Below are positions 1-6,907 of a stretch of 14,303 bases of DNA, one piece after another (within the stretch, counting starts at the first letter, position 1; each line of letters opens with the position of its first letter). Below the pieces are notes generated by a model. That model saw nothing but the letters and a program-made list of their open reading frames with translations. It was not told where the DNA came from and searched no databases. A program made the position numbers and the translations under genes. The stretch comes from Chloroflexota bacterium (GTDB lineage: Bacteria > Chloroflexota > Limnocylindria > Limnocylindrales > CSP1-4). The stretch is taken from NCBI GenBank assembly GCA_021790375.1, contig JAJYEB010000008.1, positions 1 to 14,303 on the forward strand, given 5' to 3'.

Positions 1-1011
1 GGCGCGGTCGTCAACGTGGGCGTGGTGAAGGTCCCCGACGAGCGGCTGACGGCGCTGACCGAGCTCTTCCATCCCCGGCGAGAGGTCCACGCCGACGTCA
101 CGTACGTGGATCTGCCCGCGCCCCCGCGCGCCGCAGAAGGTGGCGGGGGAGCCAACGACATGCCCGCGGACCAGCTGGCGCGCCTGCGGAACGCGGACGC
201 CCTGCTCCACGTCGTGCGCGCCTTCGACGACCCCGCGGTGCCGCATCCAGACGGCTCGGTGGATCCGTGGCGGGACCTCGAGCGCCTTGACCTGGAGTTG
301 ATCCTGGCAGACCTCGCGGTGACGGAGAAGCGCGTCGAGCGGCTGCGGACGCAGGGGCATCACGGCACGCCGGCGGAGCGGGAGGCAAACGATCGCGAGC
401 TGGCGATCCTCGAGCGGGTCCTGCCGGGCCTGCTGGCCGGCACGCCGCTGCGGGACCTTGGGCTGGACGACGACGAGGCGAAGGTCCTGCGCGGCTTCCG
501 GTTCCTCACCGAGAAGCCGGTGCTGGTGCTGCTGAACATCGGCGAATCGGACCTGCCCAGGGAGGCCGAACTCGCGGCCGGGATCGCGGACCGGTACCGG
601 CACCAGGGCACGCTCGTGGACGCGCTCTCGGCGAAGGTGGAGATGGAGATCGGCGAGCTGGAGCCCGAGGACGCGGCGATCTTCATGGCGGAGCTGGGTC
701 TGCGCGAATCGAGCCTGGACCGGGTGATCCGGCTCTCCTACCGTCTCCTGGGACTGATCAGCTTCTTCACCGCCGGGCCAGACGAGACCCGGGCATGGAC
801 CATCCCGGACGGCGCCAGCGCCGTCGACGCGGCGGGTGCGATCCACTCCGACCTCGCACGCGGGTTCATCCGCGCGGAGGTCGTGACGTTCGAGGACCTG
901 GTGCGCCTGGGGTCCACGGCGGAGGCCCGCAAGGCGGGGCGGCTGCGGTCGGAGGGCAAGACCTACCGCGTGCGCGACGGCGACGTGATCGAGATCCTGT
1001 TCAACGTGTAG
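1..1011 (+). CDS. ychF: YchF-type P-loop ATPase/GTPase, 5'-truncated by the window edge
   Basis: The frame is open from base 1 (GAVVNVGVVKVPDERL), so the N-terminal ~30 residues with the P-loop lie outside the window and the internal GTG at 16 is not the start. YchF is an Obg-family, usually ATP-preferring, ribosome-associated stress/translation factor. Visible family marks are the segment after the effector region, ALLHVVRAFDD (bases ~210-230), a helical coiled-coil insert around 290-420, a G4-like NIGE (535-546), and a C-terminal TGS domain ending in YRVRDGDVIEILFNV. The 336 visible residues plus the missing part give the usual ~365. The G3 region is odd. Where YchF normally reads DIAGLVKGASKGEGLGN, this protein has DLPAPPRAAEGGGGAND (from 108), so the DxxG glycine is gone. 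Identity as YchF/DUF933 family is firm; normal nucleotide hydrolysis is uncertain. The gene converges with the next one. Confidence 0.9.
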   Translation, partial: GAVVNVGVVKVPDERLTALTELFHPRREVHADVTYVDLPAPPRAAEGGGGANDMPADQLARLRNADALLHVVRAFDDPAVPHPDGSVDPWRDLERLDLELILADLAVTEKRVERLRTQGHHGTPAEREANDRELAILERVLPGLLAGTPLRDLGLDDDEAKVLRGFRFLTEKPVLVLLNIGESDLPREAELAAGIADRYRHQGTLVDALSAKVEMEIGELEPEDAAIFMAELGLRESSLDRVIRLSYRLLGLISFFTAGPDETRAWTIPDGASAVDAAGAIHSDLARGFIRAEVVTFEDLVRLGSTAEARKAGRLRSEGKTYRVRDGDVIEILFNV

Positions 1012-1032
1012 AGGCGCCGGGCGGGGGCAACG

Positions 1033-1047
1033 CGCTGCGCCGCAGCG
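1033..1047. terminator. Possible bidirectional terminator hairpin
   Basis: A perfect 6-bp stem (CGCTGC/GCAGCG) with a 3-base loop fills the 36-base gap between the convergent ychF and the acidic-protein gene and ends just before the latter's stop codon. No T-run follows on either strand, so an intrinsic terminator is only suggested by position. Confidence 0.35.
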
Positions 1048-1431
1048 TCAGTTGGGTCGCTCGCGGTCGAGATCCACCAGGAGCGTGCGGAACGTGTCGC
1101 GTCCGACGTTGCCGGAGCCGTCCTCGTCCTCGTCCTCGTCTTCTTCCCCGTCGACTTCCTCCACCTCGGCGATGAAGTTGTCGTCCTCGATCCGCGAGAC
1201 ATTCACGGCAGCGACGAGCAGCGCGTCGCTGACGTAGAGGAAGTCGTGCGTGCGCTCCAGCTCGTGGGCGATCGCCTCGACCAGCGTATCCTCCTCGAAC
1301 GAATCCTGGACGCGCCGGCGCGCCTCCTGCACCAGCTCGAAGAACTCCTCCGCGGTGAATTCCTGCTCGTGCGTGAGGAGCGCGTCCGAGTAGAGGTCGT
1401 CGTCGCTCTCGTGGATCTCGTAGAAGTACAC
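1048..1431 (-). CDS. Small acidic protein of unknown function
   Basis: I do not recognise the family. I chose the GTG at 1431 (127 aa, beginning YFYEIHESDDDLYSDALL) because GGAGGG lies 3 bases upstream and a TATACT -10 element lies at 1464-1459. The longer frame to 1527 would add a low-complexity Gly/Pro-rich leader and overlap the divergent kinase start. The first ~90 residues look like a compact helical domain (TAEEFFELVQEARRRV, DTLVEAIAHELERTHDF), then a strand-like LLVAAVNVSRI. Residues ~90-107 are an Asp/Glu tract (EEVDGEEDEDEDEDG) encoded by tandem hexamers, followed by a short conserved-looking tail. There is no signal peptide or membrane segment, so it is probably cytosolic. The acidic tract could bind basic partners or metal, but this is speculation. 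Confidence 0.68.
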   Translation of the reverse strand: MYFYEIHESDDDLYSDALLTHEQEFTAEEFFELVQEARRRVQDSFEEDTLVEAIAHELERTHDFLYVSDALLVAAVNVSRIEDDNFIAEVEEVDGEEDEDEDEDGSGNVGRDTFRTLLVDLDRERPN

Positions 1432-1458
1432 GTGCCCTCCAGGGTGTCCTGCCGGTCG

Positions 1459-1464
1459 AGTATA
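1459..1464 (-). promoter_or_regulatory. -10 element for the acidic-protein gene
   Basis: On the minus strand this reads TATACT, five of six matches to the sigma-70 -10 consensus. It would start transcription near 1452, leaving about 20 leader bases that include the GGAGGG ribosome site. No convincing -35 is seen at 16-19 bases. Confidence 0.5.
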
Positions 1465-1520
1465 GGCGCCGCCACCAGCGGCACTCGCAGGATCGCCTCC
1501 CGGGCGACCCGGCCGGCCCG

Positions 1521-2447
1521 GTGACACCGGACGTCGTCGTCGCCGGAGCCGCGACGCGAGACGTGGACGCGCGCGCGCCCGGTGGATGGCGCGCGGGTGG
1601 TGCCGTCTCCTACGCTGCGTTGCTCCTGGCCCGCCTGGGGCTGCGGGTGGCCGCGCTCGTGGGACTGGACGAGACCGCCATCGACGCGGGCGAGCCGGCG
1701 GACCTGCGCGCGGCCGGGGTGGAGGTCGTCACGGTCACGCTCGCGCGGGGGCCCGTGTTCGAGAACGTCGAGATGCCTGCCGGCCGGACACAGATCTGTC
1801 ATCGGCTCTCGGACCCGGTGCCCGCCTCCGCCCTGCCTGCCGTGTGGCGGGAGGCGGGCGCGCTTCTGCTGGCGCCGGTGGCGGGCGAGATCGGCCCGGA
1901 GTGGGCGCCGGTCCCCGGTCCGGATGCTCTCGTGGGGCTGGGCTGGCAGGGGCTGCTGCGCGACCTGGCGGCCGGGCGTCCGGTCCGGCACCTCGCCCCT
2001 CGGCGCGGGCCCGTCCAGGCGCGAGCTGACATCACGGTGCTCAGCCGGGAGGACCTGCCGCCCCGCGGGAAGGGCACTCGGGGTGGGGGTGTCGAGGCGG
2101 GGGACGCGATCCCCGATCTGCTCGGTCGCGCCGGGAGCGGCCTCGCGTTGACGGCCGGCCGTGACGGAGGCGTATACCTCCGCCGCGCGGCGGACGGGCG
2201 CCTCGAGGCGAGACGATGGCGCGCCGTGCGGCCCCGCCGGGAGGTGGATCCCACCGGTGCAGGCGACGTCTTCCTGGCCGCGCTGCTCGCCGCTCGCCTG
2301 CTGCTCGGACCCGGCCGTGGCGATGGCGGCCGTGCCCTGCACTTCGCCGCGACCGCGGCGTCGCTGTCCGTGGAGGCGCGGGGCCTGGCGGGGGTCCCGG
2401 ACCTGGCTGCGATTCACCGGAGGCTGCGCGAGATCCGGACCGCCTGA
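1521..2447 (+). CDS. PfkB/ribokinase-family carbohydrate or nucleoside kinase
   Basis: This 308-aa protein shows the ribokinase fold: an N-terminal VVVAGAATRDV strand, a substrate-side RAGGAVSYAALLLARLGLRVAALVGLD block (residues ~24-50) resembling PfkB signature 1, and LALTAGRDGGVYLR near 208-221. PfkB signature 2, DPTGAGDVF, is at 243-251, where Asp249 is the expected catalytic base and GAG forms the anion hole. The family phosphorylates sugars, nucleosides or related alcohols with ATP. The substrate cannot be read from sequence; the middle (residues 85-205) is divergent and lacks a clear lid signature. The start is a GTG with no evident Shine-Dalgarno. It is divergent to the acidic-protein gene, and its last 34 bases overlap the end of mrfB on the other strand. 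No pathway partner adjoins it. Confidence 0.8.
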   Translation: MTPDVVVAGAATRDVDARAPGGWRAGGAVSYAALLLARLGLRVAALVGLDETAIDAGEPADLRAAGVEVVTVTLARGPVFENVEMPAGRTQICHRLSDPVPASALPAVWREAGALLLAPVAGEIGPEWAPVPGPDALVGLGWQGLLRDLAAGRPVRHLAPRRGPVQARADITVLSREDLPPRGKGTRGGGVEAGDAIPDLLGRAGSGLALTAGRDGGVYLRRAADGRLEARRWRAVRPRREVDPTGAGDVFLAALLAARLLLGPGRGDGGRALHFAATAASLSVEARGLAGVPDLAAIHRRLREIRTA

Positions 2448-3823
2448 TCCGCGCCGGGGCTGGGCGCGTGTCCGGGGGCCGGATCGGGCGGGGATCGCCG
2501 GTGCTCCCCGGTCAGCCCCCCTGCTGCGCGGCGGGCCAGGCGATGGCGGAGACGGGTTCGGCGCCTGGCGAGGTCGTGCTCGAGGCGGGGCAGCGCACGG
2601 CCGCTTAGCCGGTGCCGCTCGACCAGCGTCGTCGCGCGCTCGGCCGCTTCGAGAGCCGCAGCGGGGTCGCGACGGACGTGCTCGAGGTGCTTCGCAAGCT
2701 GGACCCAGGCCACGGCGCTGAGGGGGCCCCCGGACTCCGCGATGAGGCGCCAGGCGGCCGCGGCCTCGGTATGGCGGCCGGAGAGGCGCAGCACCCGGGC
2801 CCGTTCGACCGCGAGTCGCTCACGCAGCCCGGGATCGGCGGCCGTGGCCACGGCGGTGTCGCAGCAGGCCAGTGCCTCATCGAACCTGCGGTGCCGTGCG
2901 TAGGCGCGGCCGAGCGCGGCGACGTCGCCGGGGTGCTCCCGGTCGCGCGCCAGGGGGTCGGCGTATCGCTCTGCCAGGCGTGCGAGGAGGAGCCCCAGCG
3001 AGACGACGTCCTGGCGGTTGTGCTCGACCACGGCACGCAGGGGAGCCGCGTCCCCGGTGCGGAGGAAGTCCAGGTAGCGGCCGGGGATCAGCGCGCCCGG
3101 CAGATCGTCGTCCCGGTACACGCCCGCGATGGCGCGCTCGACGGTGGAGAGGCGGGCGTTGTCCAGCCGGTGGCGCCAGAGCTGGCGGGCAACGGGGAGC
3201 AGGTCGAGATGGCCCGCGTGCACCGGCGCCGGGGCTCCCTGCAGCCGGAACCGCGTGACCAGCAGCGGCCAGTCGAACCCCCGCCCGTTGTAGGTCACGA
3301 GCCAGGCGTCCGGCTGGATCGCGTCCCGGAGCGCCGCCAGGAACGCCGGTTCGTCCGGCTGGTCCGGCAGCAGCAGCTGCTCGACCTCGAACCGCTCGCC
3401 GTCCCACCGGCCGAGACCGACCAGGAAGACCACGGTCCCCGCGGCGGTGCCCAGGCCGGTGGTCTCGGTGTCGAGACAGACCAGGGGATGCCGTGGGTCG
3501 ACCGGGTAGGGGAGGGCGCCCAGCCGCTCGACGGCGGCGGGCAGCGGGAGCGAGGCCCGCACGCGTACCACGCGCCCCAGGCGGCCGCGGTCCACCTCGG
3601 CGTCGAGCGCCGTCGCGAGCGCCGTGGCCAGGTCGGGGGCCCGGCCGACGATCCGGCCGCTGCGCGGACCGCACGACGGCAACGGAGCGTGGTCCAGCGC
3701 GCGGAACCGGGCCAGCCGCGCCGCCAGGTCCGGCCGCCCGGCCGGGTCACCAGCGTGCAGGCGCGGCTCGTCGACGTTCATGCCCGGAAGGGTCCCGGCC
3801 GCCCGTGTCAGCTCGGGTGTCAC
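2414..3823 (-). CDS. mrfB: MrfB/YprB-like DEDD exonuclease with C-terminal TPRs
   Basis: In Bacillus, MrfB (YprB) is a metal-dependent exonuclease that acts with the helicase MrfA in mitomycin C lesion repair independent of UvrABC. Here an RNase H-like exonuclease core is visible. Exo I is LDTETTG (Asp118, Glu120), Exo II is YNGRGFDWPLL (Asp184), HLDLLPVARQLWR sits around residue 207, and Exo III is HNRQDVVSL (His268, Asp272). All four DEDD acidic residues are therefore present. Residues ~290-430 form alpha-helical TPR-like repeats (DVAALGRAYARHRRFDEALAC and onward), as in the Bacillus protein. The start is uncertain: GTG 3823 is used, and ATG 3781 (455 aa) is the alternative; neither has a clear ribosome site. 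The gap to the mrfA stop is 45 or 87 bases, so one transcript is likely. The basic, proline-rich last ~35 residues overlap the convergent kinase gene. Confidence 0.9.
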   Translation of the reverse strand: MTPELTRAAGTLPGMNVDEPRLHAGDPAGRPDLAARLARFRALDHAPLPSCGPRSGRIVGRAPDLATALATALDAEVDRGRLGRVVRVRASLPLPAAVERLGALPYPVDPRHPLVCLDTETTGLGTAAGTVVFLVGLGRWDGERFEVEQLLLPDQPDEPAFLAALRDAIQPDAWLVTYNGRGFDWPLLVTRFRLQGAPAPVHAGHLDLLPVARQLWRHRLDNARLSTVERAIAGVYRDDDLPGALIPGRYLDFLRTGDAAPLRAVVEHNRQDVVSLGLLLARLAERYADPLARDREHPGDVAALGRAYARHRRFDEALACCDTAVATAADPGLRERLAVERARVLRLSGRHTEAAAAWRLIAESGGPLSAVAWVQLAKHLEHVRRDPAAALEAAERATTLVERHRLSGRALPRLEHDLARRRTRLRHRLARRAAGGLTGEHRRSPPDPAPGHAPSPGADQAVRISRSLR

Positions 3824-3868
3824 GCGATCACGGCCGTGCCGGCATCGGGTCCCCGTGGTACCGGCCCG

Positions 3869-6163
3869 TCATGCGGCCGGCTCTCCGGCGAGTACCGCGA
3901 GCAACCGTTCGGCCAGCCGCTTGCCGTCGCCGCCCGTTTCCAGCCGTGGTCCCGTGCAGGCCGGGCACCCGGCATCGCAGGGGCACCCGCGCACCAGGTC
4001 GAGCGCGCCACCGATGAGCTCGAAGTGGCGGTCGAAGAGCCGTGACGCCAGGCCCACGCCGCCCGGTATCCCCTCGTACAGGTACACCACCGGCCGTCCG
4101 AAATGGGGAGAACGTGCCTGGGCCACCATGCCCAGGTCGTGCGGATCGCTCATCAGCAGGACGCTCGCGACCGCCTGCATCGCACGGCCGGCGCCAACCA
4201 GGGCGACGTCGAGATCGTCGCGACGCCACGCCGCGAACGTGGCGCCGTCCAGCGCGACCCAGTACGCCGTGGTGTGCAACTCCAGCTCGGGGAGATGGAT
4301 GCGGCCCCAGCCGAGGTTCTCGTTCGTCTCCAGCCGCAGCTTCTTGTAGAGCGTGGCCAGCGAGCTGACCATCACCTCGCCGTGGGCCCGCTCGCCTGCG
4401 CCTGCGGGTTCGGCGGCGAAGGTGTCGAGCGGCTTGAGCGTGACCGCGAGGTCCGCCTGCGTGTAGTGGTCGACGTCGACCCGGCGGACGTAGGCCTTGC
4501 GTTCGTCCCAGTCCAGCCGGTCCACGTGGTACTGCAGCGATTCGTGCAGGTAGATCGCGTCCTCGTGCACGATCGTGGGCGCGGCGAACAGGTCGACCTC
4601 GCCGATCACGCGGGGCCGGTCCTGCGTGGTGTCGATGATCACCACGTTCTCGTCGGCGGCGCTGCGCAGCGAGATCTCGCTGGCGGGGAAGTTCTCGCTC
4701 GCCCAGTACCAGCGCCCATCGCCGGCCTGGCGCACGTGACCCTCCTCCGCGAGAAAGGCCAGCAGGTCGTCCGCGGGTGCCGGTCCGAAGCGCTCGCCGG
4801 GCCGGAACGGCAACTCGAAGGCGGCCGCGCGCAGGTGGGCGAGCAGCACGTGCAGGTTGTCGGGATCCAGGCGGGCCTCCTCGGGCGTGCGATCCAGCAC
4901 GTACTCCGGGTGCGCGGCCACGTACTGGTCCACGGCGCCTGCGGTCGCGACCAGCACCGACACGCTGACGTCCTGCCGGCGTCCCGCCCGTCCCATCTGC
5001 TGCCTGGTGGCGGCGATGGACCCGGGGTATCCGACGAGGACGGACGCCTCCAGCCCGCCGATGTCCACCCCGAGCTCCAGCGCGTTGGTGCTCACGACGC
5101 CCAGCAACTCCCCCGCCCTCAGGCCGCGCTCGATCTCGCGCCGCTCGGTCGGCAGGTAGCCGCCCCGGTAGCCCCGGATCCGCTCGCGTGGCCCCCGGCC
5201 CTCCCGCATCGCCTCCCGAAGCGCGGTCAGCAGCAGCTCGACGCTCACGCGCGATCGGCCGAACACGATGGTCTGGTGGCCGGCCCGCAGGAAGGCGAGC
5301 GCCACCCGCTCCGCGAGCGCGAACGAGCTGCCGCGCACACCCAGCACCGGGTCGAGCAGCGGCGGATCGAGCACCAGCACGTGGCGCTCCCCGGATGGTG
5401 CCCCGCTGTCGTCGACGCACAGCGGGGCGCGTCCCGTGAGCATCGCCGCGAGCTCCGCCGGGTTGCCGATGGTGGCGGAGGAACAGGCGATGACCGGATG
5501 GCTGCCGTAGTGCTCGCAGATACGCAGCAGCCTGCGCAGCACGTTCGCGACGTGACTTCCGAAGACGCCGCGGTACGTGTGCAGCTCGTCGACCACGACG
5601 TAGCGCAGCTGCTCGAACAGCTGGAACCACTTGGTGTGGTGCGGCAGGATCGCCGCGTGGAGCATGTCCGGGTTGGTCACCACGACCTGCCCGGCCGACC
5701 GCACGGTCGAGCGGACGGGCGCGGGCGTGTCGCCGTCGTAGGTGGCACAGGCGATCTCCAGCCCGGCCGCGGAGGCGAGCGCGCGGAACGCGGCCACCTG
5801 GTCCTGCCCCAGGGCCTTGGTGGGGAACAGGTAGAGGGCGCGGGCGGCCGGGTCCTCGGCGACGGACTGCAGGACCGGGAGGTTGTAGCAGAGCGTCTTG
5901 CCCGAGGCCGTGGGCGTCACGACCACGGTGTCCCTGCCGTCGTGCAGGGCCTGCGCTGCCGCCGCCTGGTGCGTCCAGAGGCGCTCCTGTCCGGCCGTCA
6001 CGAGCCCGCGCACGATCCGCGGGTCGACCCACGGGGGGACCTCGGCGAAGCGGGCGGGGGTAGACGGAACCAACCGGTGCGCGACGACTGCCCGAGCCAC
6101 CGCCGGGTCGTCGAGGAGGCGATCCAGGATCTCGGACACGGGCGAAGGCGCGTACAGCCGCAT
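3869..6163 (-). CDS. mrfA: MrfA/YprA-like DEAD/DEAH-box helicase with DUF1998 zinc-binding C-terminus
   Basis: This 764-aa SF2 helicase is close in length to Bacillus MrfA (~750), a 3'-5' helicase of the mitomycin repair pathway. Motifs seen include the Q-motif region TAGQERLWTHQ (56-66), motif I TPTASGKT (83-90), Ia FPTKAL (113-118), TNPDMLH (163-169), motif II DELH (192-195), motif III SAT (229-231), motif V STNALELGVDIGG (358-370) and motif VI QQMGRAGRR (388-396). The C-terminal MrfA/DUF1998 region ends in a four-cysteine cluster, CPCDAGCPAC (Cys727, 729, 733, 736), the zinc site of the family. The ATG at 6163 is chosen because GGGAGA (6173-6168) precedes it and family proteins start here. 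An open extension to 6520 crosses the regulatory region and has no family-like sequence. mrfB follows. An SOS-like box lies in the leader. Confidence 0.93.
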   Translation of the reverse strand: MRLYAPSPVSEILDRLLDDPAVARAVVAHRLVPSTPARFAEVPPWVDPRIVRGLVTAGQERLWTHQAAAAQALHDGRDTVVVTPTASGKTLCYNLPVLQSVAEDPAARALYLFPTKALGQDQVAAFRALASAAGLEIACATYDGDTPAPVRSTVRSAGQVVVTNPDMLHAAILPHHTKWFQLFEQLRYVVVDELHTYRGVFGSHVANVLRRLLRICEHYGSHPVIACSSATIGNPAELAAMLTGRAPLCVDDSGAPSGERHVLVLDPPLLDPVLGVRGSSFALAERVALAFLRAGHQTIVFGRSRVSVELLLTALREAMREGRGPRERIRGYRGGYLPTERREIERGLRAGELLGVVSTNALELGVDIGGLEASVLVGYPGSIAATRQQMGRAGRRQDVSVSVLVATAGAVDQYVAAHPEYVLDRTPEEARLDPDNLHVLLAHLRAAAFELPFRPGERFGPAPADDLLAFLAEEGHVRQAGDGRWYWASENFPASEISLRSAADENVVIIDTTQDRPRVIGEVDLFAAPTIVHEDAIYLHESLQYHVDRLDWDERKAYVRRVDVDHYTQADLAVTLKPLDTFAAEPAGAGERAHGEVMVSSLATLYKKLRLETNENLGWGRIHLPELELHTTAYWVALDGATFAAWRRDDLDVALVGAGRAMQAVASVLLMSDPHDLGMVAQARSPHFGRPVVYLYEGIPGGVGLASRLFDRHFELIGGALDLVRGCPCDAGCPACTGPRLETGGDGKRLAERLLAVLAGEPAA

Positions 6164-6178
6164 GCTGTCTCCCGTATG

Positions 6179-6194
6179 TAGCACGCATGTTCGA
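6179..6194 (-). promoter_or_regulatory. LexA/SOS-type operator in the mrfA leader
   Basis: Reading with mrfA, the sequence is TCGAAC-ATGC-GTGCTA. It matches ten of the twelve defined bases of the mycobacterial-type SOS box TCGAAC-N4-GTTCGA and shares the CGAAC half-site used by Gram-positive LexA. It lies 15 bases before the mrfA start and just downstream of the predicted transcription start, a normal repression position. One half-site is perfect and the other has two mismatches. Binding is inferred. Confidence 0.45.
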
Positions 6195-6206
6195 TTTGTC
6201 GCGGCC

Positions 6207-6212
6207 AGTGTA
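6207..6212 (-). promoter_or_regulatory. -10 element for mrfAB
   Basis: This reads TACACT on the minus strand (TA...T core, four of six consensus matches). Transcription would begin near 6200, immediately before the SOS-like box. No good -35 is visible, which would suit an activator-dependent or weak promoter. Confidence 0.45.
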
Positions 6213-6266
6213 GCAGCGCGTGCAACCGGGCCGGGCTTGTGCCGCACAGGCGTGGCCCTTCCCGGC

Positions 6267-6295
6267 TTGACATGGGCAGCGCGTGCAGCTACGTT
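6267..6295 (+). promoter_or_regulatory. Sigma-70-type promoter for the DivIC/FtsB-like gene
   Basis: A perfect -35 TTGACA (6267-6272), a 17-base spacer and TACGTT (6290-6295) with the essential TA...T positions. The predicted start is about 6302, only ~4 bases before the ATG at 6306, so the message would be almost leaderless. Confidence 0.6.
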
Positions 6296-6305
6296 CCGCG
6301 GCGAG

Positions 6306-6797
6306 ATGCCTGACAGCGGCGCCGACGACCTGGACGAGGCCGGGACCGGCCGGGACGGAACGACCCGGACCGAGAAGCCGGCGCCCGCGGCCGTTGCCAC
6401 CGCCGAACAGGTGCGGCTCGGCGTGGCCGGGCTCGACCGGCGCACGATCGCGCTGGTCGCGAGCGTGCTCGTGGTGGGCTGGCTCGTCCTGGTCTTCGGT
6501 CGCGCCATCGCGCAGTCCAACCAGGTGAGCGGCGAGGCCGCCGCGCTTCGGGTCCAGGACGCTGCGCTCGCCCAGCAGGTCGCGGACCGCCAGGCGGAGC
6601 TCGCGGTGATCCAGTCGCCCGGTTTCCTGGCGCTCGAGGCCCGCGCCTACGGGTACGGGACGCCCCACGAGCAGGTGTTCGCGCTGCAGCCCGGGGCACC
6701 CCCGCCACCGTCGATCACACCGCTCGGTGCGGCGCCTTCTCCCGCGCCGCCCCCGACCCCACTGGAGGCCTGGATCCAGCTCCTCCTCGGCAACTGA
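6306..6797 (+). CDS. DivIC/FtsB-like septum formation initiator protein
   Basis: This 163-aa single-pass membrane protein has a hydrophilic N-terminal tail (1-46), one transmembrane helix (TIALVASVLVVGWLVLVFGRAI, ~47-68) and then a predicted coiled coil (SNQVSGEAAALRVQDAALAQQVADRQAELAVIQ, ~71-103). It continues into the DivIC-like end LEARAYGYGTPHEQVFAL (110-127), where family members have a short motif about the first residues after the coil. The tail is proline/alanine-rich and ends in a hydrophobic stretch, AWIQLLLG. FtsB/DivIC link early and late divisome proteins. In-frame bases upstream to 5898 are antisense to mrfA and were rejected as the start; the ATG at 6306 has only a weak GGCGAG ribosome site but a good promoter directly in front. 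It is divergent to mrfA across 142 bases. Assignment to the superfamily rests on architecture plus modest similarity. Confidence 0.78.
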   Translation: MPDSGADDLDEAGTGRDGTTRTEKPAPAAVATAEQVRLGVAGLDRRTIALVASVLVVGWLVLVFGRAIAQSNQVSGEAAALRVQDAALAQQVADRQAELAVIQSPGFLALEARAYGYGTPHEQVFALQPGAPPPPSITPLGAAPSPAPPPTPLEAWIQLLLGN

Positions 6798-6817
6798 CCG
6801 CCGGCGACGCGCCGTGA

Positions 6818-6841
6818 ACCGGCTGCGGGCCGCGAGCCGGT
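6818..6841 (+). terminator. GC-rich hairpin after the DivIC/FtsB-like gene
   Basis: ACCGGCT (6818-6824) pairs perfectly with AGCCGGT (6835-6841), and the loop can pair further (GCGG/CCGC) with one bulged base. It begins 20 bases after the stop codon. It lacks a T-run, as often seen in high-GC genomes, so termination is plausible rather than shown. Confidence 0.45.
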
Positions 6842-6871
6842 GAGCCGCCGCGCACGGGATGCGGTGCCTTC

Positions 6872-6900
6872 TTGCCGGACGGGGCCATGCTTGGTACCGT
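6872..6900 (+). promoter_or_regulatory. Possible promoter for the PPOX-fold gene
   Basis: TTGCCG (6872-6877), a 17-base spacer and TACCGT (6895-6900) with TA...T conserved. Initiation about seven bases on would fall at or next to the ATG at 6908, giving a leaderless message. Both hexamers are weak matches outside the core positions. Confidence 0.4.
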
Positions 6901-6907
6901 CCCCCGG

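Noticed and set aside
2612..4045. Long plus-strand open frame opposite mrfB
   Set aside because: It is the antisense shadow of a gene with intact exonuclease motifs; its translation is repetitive Gly/Arg/Pro-rich sequence without a domain.
4103..6181. 692-codon plus-strand open frame opposite mrfA
   Set aside because: High GC leaves antisense frames open. The minus strand carries all helicase motifs, and the plus product has no recognisable fold.
6164..6520. N-terminal extension of mrfA
   Set aside because: It crosses the DivIC/FtsB-like gene and both promoters. Family similarity starts at the ATG 6163, which has a ribosome site.
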